This document shows, one piece after another, positions 38,753 through 46,537 of a DNA stretch of 64,000 bases (its first letter is position 1; each line of letters opens with the position of its first letter). Position numbers and translations under genes: made by a program. This DNA is from Shewanella halifaxensis HAW-EB4 (lineage in GTDB: Bacteria; Pseudomonadota; Gammaproteobacteria; Enterobacterales; Shewanellaceae), in the NCBI RefSeq assembly GCF_000019185.1, contig NC_010334.1:3596001-3660000 (forward strand), written 5' to 3'. The notes below the pieces were generated by a model that was not told where the DNA came from, did no database searches, and saw only the letters and a list, made by a program, of their open reading frames with translations.

Positions 38753-39026
38753 GGTAGCCTCTCTAGTTGATATGAGGTGTATTCTATAGAGTTCTCTATT
38801 GTGATTGGTACTAACCTTCGACGCAGTTTCTTGGACGCCACTCAATAAGCCGTCATTCAATAAGCCATCACTCAGCGCCTTCAACTCTGTAACTTATCAA
38901 CAGCCAAAACCTTGCACCTTCATGTTGTTTAGGTAAATACAACACAGGAAATTTAACGCGCGATGATACCATCTAGCCAGACTTATCCCTATAATATGCG
39001 CTAATTAACCTACACTTGATAACGAT

Positions 39027-40040
39027 ATGACAGAAATAACGACCCTCAGCCAATTCTTAAAAACTGCTAATACTCAATTCCAAGTTTATGACATGGGCCG
39101 TCGAGTACAACATATCGATATGGTGGCATTTCATCAAATTGAAGAGCTTAACTCAGCTTATCCATCACCCATTCAAGGGCATGCTCAATTTGCCATCGTG
39201 TTCTGGGATGCGAGTCAGCAGCACTATATTTGGTTTATTAAACTGCCGCTCGATGAACGTGGCCTCTTGTCTCCAGCACCACGTACTCAATTTATTAAGA
39301 TGATCATTGAGGCCCTCGGCAGAGATCCAACCCAAGCACTAACAGAGCAGCAGCAAGAACAATTAGCAAATCATCCGTTTAACTTTAAGCCAAGCCAAGA
39401 GAAGCTCGCAGTATTTAACGCCTTAGTTCGCAAGCAGCTCGGTGGCAAAGCCTCACCTCAGTATGAATTTGCGTACCAATACCTATCGGGCCAACATCCA
39501 ACTGAGAACTGGCAAAGTATAGGCTTGCAAGGTATTGCCGATGTTTGCGTTAGAGCCAATGAGCTTGACCATCAAACTCACCTGACCAACGGATTTAACA
39601 ATTGGGCTATAGAGGTGCAGATCGCCGTATGTCAATGCTTAGAGCATTTGAACATTGATGAAGCGCTTGCGAAGACAATATTGGCTAAACTAGTTACTGC
39701 AGAAGATAAAGATAAAAGCTATTTTCTACGCGCTCTTGCGTCTCATCCAAAGCTTAGTCAGCAAGCCATTGCTCAACTCAATGACACTGACGCTTTATCT
39801 GCCGATATGCTCATAACTATTGCCGCACGAAACTGGTCGGCTTTAAAAGATGAGCAAACTCTCACTATCTACTTAGAAGCCTTAGCAAAACAGCCACAAC
39901 ACTTCTTTAACCAGATTTTTGCTGATATTGTGGCTATTCCATTAATTCGCACTCAGCTCCTCGCTCAACTACGTAATCCAAATCGTAGTACAGAGCTTGC
40001 AACTGCAATTGGCGGTTTGTTTAAGGTAACTAAAGGATGA
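39027..40040 (+). CDS. DUF3549 family protein
   Basis: This 337-aa soluble protein matches my recollection of the DUF3549 family, conserved in Shewanella and Vibrio next to DUF3301. It has no signal peptide or membrane helix. The C-terminal half is helical with repeat-like stretches, and there are no catalytic motifs I can name. Its stop codon overlaps the start of the next gene (ATGATGA), so the two are translationally coupled. It is divergent from yqcC. Function unknown. Confidence 0.85.
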   Translation: MTEITTLSQFLKTANTQFQVYDMGRRVQHIDMVAFHQIEELNSAYPSPIQGHAQFAIVFWDASQQHYIWFIKLPLDERGLLSPAPRTQFIKMIIEALGRDPTQALTEQQQEQLANHPFNFKPSQEKLAVFNALVRKQLGGKASPQYEFAYQYLSGQHPTENWQSIGLQGIADVCVRANELDHQTHLTNGFNNWAIEVQIAVCQCLEHLNIDEALAKTILAKLVTAEDKDKSYFLRALASHPKLSQQAIAQLNDTDALSADMLITIAARNWSALKDEQTLTIYLEALAKQPQHFFNQIFADIVAIPLIRTQLLAQLRNPNRSTELATAIGGLFKVTKG

Positions 40041-40432
40041 TGACAGATTTTTTAATAATTGCCGCTGTGATTATGATTGCTGCATTTTTTTGGCAATTAA
40101 GGCAGATGGCAGAAATAAGCAGAGTTTTTACTAATAAAGAATGCCAAAAGCAAAAAGTTCAACTACTCGCGATTGCTCAGGAGTCTGCAAAACCTAGCCT
40201 TGGTGGTAGCAGTGGGTTGACTTGGAAAGTTAAATACCTATTTGAATTCAGCACCGACGGTATCAATCAGTACCGTGGCAATCTATGGATGCATGGTAAG
40301 AAAATACAAAAAATACAATGGCCAATCTTTCCAGAGCCCGAATGGCACGAAGCACCTGAAGCGAAGGGCTCACTAGGTGGTGGTTGTGGTGGTCGTTCTA
40401 GAGGTAACTGCAGCTCTGGGGGCTGTAAATAG
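40037..40432 (+). CDS. DUF3301 family membrane-anchored protein
   Basis: This 131-aa protein has a single N-terminal membrane helix (about 4-21), then a soluble domain with KVKYLFEFSTDG and QYRGNLWMHG. The Gly/Cys-rich tail has GGGCGG and CSSGGC, which might bind metal or be modified. Two adjacent ATGs (40037 and 40040) are possible starts. It overlaps the DUF3549 gene by 4 bp. Function unknown. A bidirectional hairpin follows at 40471. Confidence 0.8.
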   Translation: MMTDFLIIAAVIMIAAFFWQLRQMAEISRVFTNKECQKQKVQLLAIAQESAKPSLGGSSGLTWKVKYLFEFSTDGINQYRGNLWMHGKKIQKIQWPIFPEPEWHEAPEAKGSLGGGCGGRSRGNCSSGGCK

Positions 40433-40464
40433 CATGGCGCTATTAAAACTGAAAGACGTATAAA

Positions 40465-40875
40465 GAAGTAAAGGCGCGACCCCAGAGGAGACGCGCCTTT
40501 TCTATCATTGTGTAAGCTCATCCAGCTATATGAGTGCTCCCTGCACCATCCATGCGTAACTTTGCTCCTGCATCCTCCATGAACCTTTTCTTCCCTGTAT
40601 CTTACGATACGTATCCTTTCTTCTCGGTAGTCCATTTACCAAGCTTGCTCTGTCCTGAGCGTGTCCAATGTCATCCCTGAGAATCCATTCAATTACTATC
40701 CATAGCACTCTACCTTCCTAGGTAGCAAACCTTCCATCCTGGAGTGTTCAGCCGCTCCTTGGTAGCCATGGCTATCATTCCTTGAAAGCATCGTCCATGA
40801 GCATCGTCCTTAAAGTGCCTGTCCTTCGGCACACGGTAATCCTTAACCTTGCCTCGTGCATGCTTCCTTGCACAT
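40465..40875 (-). ncRNA. csrB: CsrB-family CsrA-sequestering small RNA, copy 1
   Basis: Read on the minus strand, about 410 nt hold some 24 GGA motifs, mostly AGGA, AAGGA or TGGA in small hairpin contexts such as GGTAGCCATGGCTACC flanks and CTAGGAAGG. This is the hallmark of CsrB/RsmZ RNAs, which titrate the translational regulator CsrA. It ends at the GC-rich hairpin 40471-40499. A -10-like TATTAT (plus-strand 40880-40885) places the 5' end near 40872. Location between yqcC and syd is that of E. coli csrB. A UvrY-type palindrome lies about 180 bp upstream. The 5' end is approximate. Short ORFs in this stretch are not credible genes. Confidence 0.88.
40471..40499 (-). terminator. Terminator of CsrB-like RNA 1 (also faces the DUF3301 gene)
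   Basis: AAGGCGCG (40471-40478) pairs with CGCGCCTT (40492-40499) around a 13-nt loop. On the minus strand it is followed by TACTTCTTTAT, on the plus strand by TTCTATC, so it may serve both convergent transcripts. Confidence 0.75.
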
Positions 40876-41042
40876 CTACATAATAATTCAAAATCCAAGT
40901 AAAATATGGCATTAAACATTTATGTAACATGCAGGTTAGCGACACTTTTAATTACCAACTTAACTAACTAATTGTATTTAAAATAGATCACAGTTACTTT
41001 GGCGCAAAATCTGCCATATTTAGGACGAATTTCTCACGAGTC

Positions 41043-41060
41043 TGTAAGAGATCTCTCACA
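41043..41060 (-). promoter_or_regulatory. UvrY/GacA-type 18-bp box upstream of CsrB-like RNA 1
   Basis: TGTAAGAGATCTCTCACA (minus strand TGTGAGAGATCTCTTACA) is a near-perfect palindrome. From memory it equals the UvrY/SirA recognition sequence of enterobacterial csrB and fits the GacA consensus TGTAAG-N6-CTTACA. It is centred about 180 bp upstream of the inferred RNA start. Confidence 0.8.
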
Positions 41061-41091
41061 CGAAACTAAGCGAATAATCTTATCGCAATCC

Positions 41092-41420
41092 TTTATAAAG
41101 AAAGGGCGTACCAATCGGTACGCCCCAGTACTACTTTATTTTAGCTTTCCCGCTATATATTTGCGTCCTTGCATCATCCTTGGTTAACTTGCTTCCTGCA
41201 TCTTCCTTGTAAATCCATTTCTATCCCTGTACTAAACGTACCGACTCCTTTCATTAGCTTATCCTAAGCTAAAATCCTCTTCCTGAGGTTGTCCTTTTTG
41301 CATCCTGCAAAACCATTACACTCAACTAAAAACCGCTAAACCAGCAAGTCTTTAGATAATTGTATTCGTCCTTTAAAAAGAATTAAACGCCATCCTAAGC
41401 CCTTATTTCTTTCTGATACT
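41092..41420 (-). ncRNA. csrC: CsrB-family CsrA-sequestering small RNA, copy 2
   Basis: A second minus-strand RNA of about 325 nt carries roughly 15 GGA motifs. Clear loop motifs include GCAGGATGC, AGCTTAGGATAAGCT and TGCAGGAAGCA. It ends at a perfect 9-bp hairpin (41104-41125) followed by TTTCTTTAT. The inferred 5' end (near 41418) is about 175 bp from its own palindromic box, the same spacing as copy 1. Sequence identity with copy 1 is low outside the motifs, as usual for Csr RNAs. The symbol csrC is by analogy only. It is transcribed toward copy 1. Confidence 0.82.
41104..41134 (-). terminator. Terminator of CsrB-like RNA 2
   Basis: GGGCGTACC (41104-41112) and GGTACGCCC (41117-41125) form a perfect 9-bp stem with a 4-nt loop. 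On the minus strand it is followed by TTTCTTTAT. Confidence 0.85.
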
Positions 41421-41584
41421 AAGTCTACTATTAACTCTATATTTTTATTAGCGCTCACAGTAAAGACACAAACAAGCAACTATATGCTAACACGCAAAAG
41501 TCAGGTTAAAATATTGAATTTTAACTAATTATAGATAAGTACATAATCAGTTTTCTATGACTCTCTCTCTATTTCCCACATAAA

Positions 41585-41602
41585 GGTGAGAGATCTCGCA
41601 CA
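41585..41602 (-). promoter_or_regulatory. UvrY/GacA-type 18-bp box upstream of CsrB-like RNA 2
   Basis: GGTGAGAGATCTCGCACA on the plus strand shares the core GAGAGATCTC with the box at 41043-41060 and lies at the corresponding distance from the second RNA. It is more degenerate than the first box. It abuts the 3' end of the Mpo1-like gene. Confidence 0.7.
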
Positions 41603-41630
41603 AGAAAGTTATCTCAAAGCGAATTTTTTA

Positions 41631-41930
41631 CTACTTTCTAGAAGTTAGAGCCTTAAATAGCATGAGCCAATCCGCCATAAAACTGTACAAAGGATACTTA
41701 AAAGTCGCTGGGCGATTTTTTTCAAAAACAAAATGGCCAATCCAAGCGAAGCCATAGCCAATGACTGGCAGTAGTCCCAGTATCCACCATTGGTGACTCA
41801 ATAAAGCATAAATCAAAATAACAACAACGAGGCTACTACCGACATAATGTAGTGCTCGGCATGTTTTATTAACATGCTGTGATAAATAAAATGGATAAAA
41901 TTCCCCAAAAGACTCGAAACGTTTATTCAT
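41631..41930 (-). CDS. Mpo1-like (DUF962) membrane protein
   Basis: This 99-aa protein has two to three membrane helices and the family motifs CRALHYVGSS and GFAWIGHFVFEKNRPATFKYP. The conserved His residues match the DUF962/Mpo1 family. Yeast Mpo1 is a 2-hydroxy-fatty-acid dioxygenase, and bacterial members are uncharacterised. Its start overlaps the end of the GNAT gene by 8 bp, so the two are co-translated. Its 3' end abuts the CsrB upstream region. Confidence 0.85.
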   Translation of the reverse strand: MNKRFESFGEFYPFYLSQHVNKTCRALHYVGSSLVVVILIYALLSHQWWILGLLPVIGYGFAWIGHFVFEKNRPATFKYPLYSFMADWLMLFKALTSRK

Positions 41931-42561
41931 TTTTCAGTCCTCGATAAAAAAGCAGCTCACCACTCACCTTACCAATCTCTAGTTGCTCTAAGGTTTCAAA
42001 CCCATGCTCAACAAACAAACGAATATGAGCTGCAGTGTTGGCAAAAATGCCAACACCATCAAGATGCGGCTGTTCATCACACCAACTTTGAACCGCTTTT
42101 ACCAATGAACTACCGTACCCCTTTCCTTGCTCATTATTTGTTATCGCAATAAATTGCAAAATACCACATTGATTACTTGGCAAATTGTCTATTATTTCGT
42201 TTTCTTTATGAATAAGTGCTTGAGTTGACTGCCAGCCAGCGCTTAGTAACATCTTTAAACGCCAATGCCAGTATCTAGCCTCACCTAGTGGTACTTGCTG
42301 GGTCACGATACAAGCCACACCGACTAAACGCTCCCCTACAAACATACCGATTAGGGCTTGCTCTTGCTGCCACAGCTCGTTCAATTCCTCTCGAATCGCG
42401 CCGCGCAGTTTTTGTTCGTATTGTATCTGGTCACCGGTAAAGAGCGTTTCTAAAAAGAATGGGTCATCATGGTAAGCGTTATAGAGGATAGAAGCGGTAA
42501 TACGTAGGTCTTCAGCGGTGAGATAAACTGCACGACACTCTTCCATGGCTTGATTCTCCAT
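41923..42561 (-). CDS. GNAT family N-acetyltransferase
   Basis: This 212-aa protein has the acetyl-CoA binding motif A of GNAT enzymes: LQFIAITNNEQGKGYGSSLVKAVQSWCDE (Q-x-x-G-x-G/S at about 148-153), followed by the motif B region GIFANTAAHIRLFVEHGFE. It transfers an acetyl group from acetyl-CoA to an unknown amine. ATG codons at 42561 and 42546 are both possible starts. Read together with the Mpo1-like gene. Confidence 0.85.
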   Translation of the reverse strand: MENQAMEECRAVYLTAEDLRITASILYNAYHDDPFFLETLFTGDQIQYEQKLRGAIREELNELWQQEQALIGMFVGERLVGVACIVTQQVPLGEARYWHWRLKMLLSAGWQSTQALIHKENEIIDNLPSNQCGILQFIAITNNEQGKGYGSSLVKAVQSWCDEQPHLDGVGIFANTAAHIRLFVEHGFETLEQLEIGKVSGELLFYRGLKNE

Positions 42562-42748
42562 TTTATATTCCTTGATCTAGATCACACTACACCAATGTAA
42601 CAACCCCGTGGAAAAGTGCAAATAATAATCAATTCAAAAAACTTGAGCCGCTTACTTTACAGCATAAAACGATTATTAAAATTGCAGTGGGTTTGGATAT
42701 ATCAGCCATAATTAAAGGAATAAATCGCAGATATAGATAGGCGACTAA

Positions 42749-42982
42749 ATGGATACGACAACAAATGACTTACCCAACCTATTTTTGCAGCTGGGGCTAA
42801 AAAACGAAGAAGCAGCTATTGAAGCATTTATAAGAGAACATTCACTACCAGATAAAATGCAGCTACATGAAGCCCCATTTTGGACCGCTTCACAGAAACA
42901 TTTTTTAGTGGAGTCTTTTAATCAAGATGCCCAGTGGTCTGAAGTTATCGACCATCTGGACACCCTGTTGAGAAAGCCTTAG
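42749..42982 (+). CDS. DUF2789 family protein
   Basis: This 77-aa acidic protein with LPNLFLQLGL and a central FWTASQKHFLVES motif matches my recollection of the small DUF2789 family of gammaproteobacteria. No membrane or signal segment. Function unknown. It stands alone, convergent with the DUF3192 lipoprotein gene (20-bp gap). Confidence 0.8.
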   Translation: MDTTTNDLPNLFLQLGLKNEEAAIEAFIREHSLPDKMQLHEAPFWTASQKHFLVESFNQDAQWSEVIDHLDTLLRKP

Positions 42983-43002
42983 GCTTAGTTTTGGTTTTAA
43001 GG

Positions 43003-43374
43003 TTAGATCTTACTGTAAGCCACCTCCCCCCAACCAACGACCGCGTTATTACTGATCACTACTGGAGTACATTCATCTTTGGTGGTTTTACCGTCGCTGT
43101 GGGTCCGTTGTGTGCGATAAAAAAGAACATAAACGTCTTTATCTTGTTGGATATAGGCCTCATTAAAATCGGCTGTCCCCATTAGGGTTACGACTTGGTC
43201 CTTAGACATACCCAAGGAGATTTTTGATAAGTTATCGCGGTTTTTATCCTGAACTTTTTCCCATGACCCATTACTATCCCAATCCGATTCGCCATCACCG
43301 AGATTGACCACACAGCCCGTTAGCCCTAAGCTTGCAATCCCAAAAAACGCTAAACCTAATAATTTTGTTTTCAC
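43003..43374 (-). CDS. DUF3192 family lipoprotein
   Basis: A 123-aa protein from GTG 43374, preceded by AGGAA 7-8 nt upstream. A lipoprotein signal with lipobox LTGC ends near residue 21. The body has GMSKDQVVTLMGTADFNEAY, a BamE/SmpA-like fold motif seen in DUF3192 proteins. An ATG at 43395 would add seven residues that spoil the signal peptide and lacks a ribosome site. Likely an inner- or outer-membrane lipoprotein of unknown role. Confidence 0.83.
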   Translation of the reverse strand: MKTKLLGLAFFGIASLGLTGCVVNLGDGESDWDSNGSWEKVQDKNRDNLSKISLGMSKDQVVTLMGTADFNEAYIQQDKDVYVLFYRTQRTHSDGKTTKDECTPVVISNNAVVGWGEVAYSKI

Positions 43375-43533
43375 TTTAACTTCCTGTATTAACATTGTTT
43401 TTAGTTTTATTTAAAAAGCAATTAACATGCCAAGCACCAAGCTACTGTTTTTACATGTGTTTATTTTAAAGAAGACCTTGGGTATTATGCTGCGATTAAC
43501 AAAAAGACTAACGAGTAAGGAATTTGACTAACC

Positions 43534-43902
43534 ATGAGTCCATTAGAACTAGTACTCAGTGCTGCTAAGAAGATCAGTGATGAAAGTAGAACGCCAACCC
43601 TCGCACTCGTTAAGAGCAAACTCGGTAGTAACATCCCCATGCCGATACTGATCCAAGGGTTGCAGCAGTTTAAATCCATGAGCACCGAAGAGATTAAAGC
43701 CCTATCGGCAGATTGTTCCATTCAAGCTGAAGATAAGGCTCCCGAGCCATCTGCGTTGGCACAACAAGCTGACACGATAGCTAAACTCGAACAAGAGCTT
43801 GCCGAGTTAAAAGCTGAGTTTAAGTTGATAAAACAGCAGCTAAACAAATTAGAAAAACACAGTAATAACAGCGAAGGACATAAAACGAATGCATGTGGTT
43901 GA
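43534..43902 (+). CDS. Hypothetical protein with C-terminal coiled coil
   Basis: This 122-aa soluble protein has an N-terminal helical domain (1-60, PTLALVKSKLGSNIPMPIL region, loosely like small DNA-binding domains such as KfrA N-termini) and a long Lys/Glu/Leu coiled coil (about 78-112). I do not recognise a named family with certainty. Its end overlaps the start of the following zinc-ribbon gene by 14 bp, which implies coupled translation and perhaps a joint role. Confidence 0.75.
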   Translation: MSPLELVLSAAKKISDESRTPTLALVKSKLGSNIPMPILIQGLQQFKSMSTEEIKALSADCSIQAEDKAPEPSALAQQADTIAKLEQELAELKAEFKLIKQQLNKLEKHSNNSEGHKTNACG

Positions 43903-44662
43903 GTTAAGATTCGAGTGTTTTGATAACACCACCATTAGCGCTGCAGAGAAAGCGATCAATGGTTTACTCGAGGCCTATCGTGCCAATGGCCAAGTTTTAG
44001 GACGTGAGTTTGCTGTTGCCTTTAACGATGCTGAATTCAGAGTTAGGCTGTTAATGCCCGAGAAAAGTAGCTTATCTAAGCGTTTCAATAGTCCTTGGGT
44101 TGATACCGCCCTAAATGAGCTAACCGATGCCAAACTACTCGCTCCCCGCGAAAAATATATTGGCCAAGACATCAACTCAGAAGTTTCGAGCCAAGACACG
44201 CCAAGTTGGCAGCTACTATATACCAGTTACGTCCATATGTGCTCGCCACTACGAAACGGCGATACGCTGCAACCCATTCCTCTGTACCAAATTCCGGCTA
44301 CTGCCAACGGTGATCATAAACGCATGATCCGCTGGCAAACCGAATGGCAAGCCTGCGATGAACTGCAGATGGCGGCCGCCACAAAAGCAGAATTTGCAGC
44401 ACTTGAAGAGCTAACCAGTCATCAGAGTGACCTATTTAGGCGCGGATGGAATCTGCGAGGCAGAGTCGAGTATCTAACAAAAATCCCAACCTACTATTAT
44501 CTATATCGTGTTGGTGGTGAGAGTCTTGCGGCAGAAAAACAGCGCCCTTGTCCTAAATGCGGTAGCAAAGAGTGGCTGTTAGATGAACCGCTATTGGATA
44601 TGTTTCATTTTCGCTGTGAGACTTGCCGCATAGTGTCGAACATCTCATGGGATCATCTATAA
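43889..44662 (+). CDS. Zn-ribbon-containing protein (DUF2310 family)
   Basis: This 257-aa protein has a C-terminal zinc ribbon with CPKCGS and CETC pairs (about 224-246), and an N-terminal domain of unknown fold. It resembles the DUF2310 family, described as possible nucleic-acid-binding proteins. Overlaps the coiled-coil gene by 14 bp and ends at a bidirectional terminator shared with syd. Function unknown. Confidence 0.82.
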   Translation: MHVVELRFECFDNTTISAAEKAINGLLEAYRANGQVLGREFAVAFNDAEFRVRLLMPEKSSLSKRFNSPWVDTALNELTDAKLLAPREKYIGQDINSEVSSQDTPSWQLLYTSYVHMCSPLRNGDTLQPIPLYQIPATANGDHKRMIRWQTEWQACDELQMAAATKAEFAALEELTSHQSDLFRRGWNLRGRVEYLTKIPTYYYLYRVGGESLAAEKQRPCPKCGSKEWLLDEPLLDMFHFRCETCRIVSNISWDHL

Positions 44663-44694
44663 GAAACTATATCTTCCCCATAAAATCGCGTCCT

Positions 44695-44731
44695 CATAAA
44701 AAATGGCTCAATGAATATTGAGCCATTTTTG
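44695..44731. terminator. Bidirectional terminator between the Zn-ribbon gene and syd
   Basis: AAATGGCTCAAT (44701-44712) and ATTGAGCCATTT (44717-44728) form a perfect 12-bp stem with a 4-nt loop, with A-runs before and T-runs after. It serves both convergent genes. Confidence 0.9.
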
Positions 44732-44752
44732 TTATCGCATCTAGCGCATCAA

Positions 44753-45394
44753 TTATTTGCCGCGTAAATTACGCCACATCAATTTCATTCGCTGCCAAAT
44801 ACCGGGGTGATCAAGCTCAGGCATAGACTCTTCAATCAACTTTACCGGTGGTGTCACTCTTGGCGTTAATAAGCTAATAAATTCATTCAACGACTCTGCA
44901 AGCTTACTGCTTTGAACTTCGCCAGGGATCTCAACCCACACACTGCCGTCGCTATTATTAACTGTTAGCATCTTATCTTCATCGTCTAACACACCGATAA
45001 ACCAAGTTGGCTCCTGCTTAAGCTTTTTCTTCATCATCAAATGACCGATGATGTTCTGCTGCAGGTACTCAAAATCGGTTTGGTTCCACACTTGGATAAG
45101 TTCACCGCTGCCCCACTTGGAGTCAAAGAATAGCGGCGCGGAGAAGTGACGGCCATAAAATGCATTTATTTCAGCACACAGAGTCAGTTCAAGCGCAGTT
45201 TCGACGTTATCAAACTGACCAGGAGTTTGACGAACAACCGCTTGCCAAAACACGGCTCCGTCACTATCCATTTCGCCTACAACGCAGTCAGACTCTTGCT
45301 CTTGGGCATAATATCGTGGCTGTTCATCAAGCTTTTCTACATAGGCTTGTTGATATTTAGATAAAAAAAGATCTAAAGCGGGTAAAGAAGACAC
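44753..45394 (-). CDS. syd: SecY-interacting protein Syd
   Basis: This 213-aa soluble acidic protein corresponds to E. coli Syd (181 aa), which binds SecY and is proposed to proofread the Sec translocon. Family features include the FFDSKWGSGELIQVWNQTDFEYLQQN and HLMMKKKLKQEPTWFIG regions. It is divergent from queF by 44 bp, as in E. coli, and supports the csrB synteny. Confidence 0.93.
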   Translation of the reverse strand: MSSLPALDLFLSKYQQAYVEKLDEQPRYYAQEQESDCVVGEMDSDGAVFWQAVVRQTPGQFDNVETALELTLCAEINAFYGRHFSAPLFFDSKWGSGELIQVWNQTDFEYLQQNIIGHLMMKKKLKQEPTWFIGVLDDEDKMLTVNNSDGSVWVEIPGEVQSSKLAESLNEFISLLTPRVTPPVKLIEESMPELDHPGIWQRMKLMWRNLRGK

Positions 45395-45453
45395 TTAAGC
45401 CAGTTCCAAAATCAGTTATAATAGGGGTCTATTTTGACATGGAAACCGTATTG

Positions 45454-46311
45454 ATGACACAACATCATGATCCCTACAGTAACGCACCCGAACTTTCTGA
45501 ATTAACATTAGGAAAGTCGACAGGTTATCAAGAGCAGTATGATGCATCTTTACTTCAAGGCGTGCCGCGTAAGTTAAACCGTGATGCTATTGCCCTCACT
45601 CAAGAGCTGCCATTTCATGGCTGTGATATCTGGACAGGCTACGAGCTCTCTTGGCTCAACGCTAAAGGCAAACCTATGGTAGCCATTGCAGAGTTTAGCC
45701 TAAGTTTTGACAGTAAATACCTTATCGAATCAAAATCATTCAAGCTGTATTTAAACAGCTATAACCAGACTCGATTCGATAGCCTGCAAGCAGTACAAGA
45801 ACGTTTAACCCAAGATTTAAGCGCCTGCGCCGATGGTGAAGTCACAGTAAAAGTTATCGAGCCAAAACAGTTCAGCCACCAGCGAATTATTGAGCTACCT
45901 GGTACCTGCATCGATGATCTCGATATTGAGGTTGATGACTATCGCTTCAATCCAGACTACTTAGTCGACAGTGTCGATAATAAAGCAATTGTTGCCGAAA
46001 CGCTGACTTCTAACTTGCTTAAGTCAAATTGCTTGATCACCTCACAGCCTGACTGGGGCACGGTGATGATCCGCTATCAGGGCCCTAAGATTGATCGTGA
46101 AAAGCTACTCAGATATCTCATCTCATTTAGACAACATAATGAGTTTCACGAGCAGTGTGTTGAGCGGATTTTCGTCGATCTTAAACGCTTCTGCCAATGC
46201 TCAAAGCTCACGGTTTATGCCCGTTACACTCGCCGTGGCGGTTTAGATATCAATCCATACCGTAGCGATTTTGAACACCCAGCCGAGAATCAACGCCTCG
46301 CACGACAATAA
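45454..46311 (+). CDS. queF: NADPH-dependent 7-cyano-7-deazaguanine reductase
   Basis: This 285-aa long-form QueF reduces preQ0 to preQ1 for queuosine in tRNA. The NADPH-binding ESKSFKLYLNSYN motif is in the first tunnel-fold half. The catalytic Cys is in KSNCLITSQPDWG and the acid/base region is NEFHEQCVERIF in the second. An in-frame ATG at 45439 would add five residues. I prefer 45454 by comparison with the family N-terminus, but neither has an ideal ribosome site. Followed by a strong terminator. Confidence 0.95.
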   Translation: MTQHHDPYSNAPELSELTLGKSTGYQEQYDASLLQGVPRKLNRDAIALTQELPFHGCDIWTGYELSWLNAKGKPMVAIAEFSLSFDSKYLIESKSFKLYLNSYNQTRFDSLQAVQERLTQDLSACADGEVTVKVIEPKQFSHQRIIELPGTCIDDLDIEVDDYRFNPDYLVDSVDNKAIVAETLTSNLLKSNCLITSQPDWGTVMIRYQGPKIDREKLLRYLISFRQHNEFHEQCVERIFVDLKRFCQCSKLTVYARYTRRGGLDINPYRSDFEHPAENQRLARQ

Positions 46312-46341
46312 ACACAAGTCATTACGGCTTATAAAGAAAAC

Positions 46342-46377
46342 AAAAAACGGGTCAGAGTGTCATTAACCCGTTTTTTA
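46342..46377 (+). terminator. Rho-independent terminator of queF
   Basis: AAAAAACGGGT pairs with AACCCGTTTTTT around a 12-nt loop, followed by further A/T. Confidence 0.88.
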
Positions 46378-46537
46378 TTATAAATTTCGGACAAAAAAAC
46401 TCCCATCAGCGATAACCAATGAGAGAGTGAGAGAGCGCTGCAACTCTGAGGCTGCTCTTGGTCTTTTTATAAAACAGCCTGCTCTCAAGGCAATAGATTG
46501 TTCGCAATGGTCGCCAATATTTTACCTCAATATTAAA

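Noticed and set aside
38797..38812. GTGATTGGTACTAA resembling the right end of the MITE-like element
   Set aside because: Only about a dozen bases match and no left end or body is nearby, so chance or a tiny remnant cannot be told apart.
40267..40919. Three minus-strand ORFs of 60-122 codons between the DUF3301 gene and position 40919
   Set aside because: They fall on the GGA-rich CsrB-like RNA and on the antisense of the DUF3301 gene. Codon content is dominated by the repeated GGA motif and there are no credible ribosome sites.
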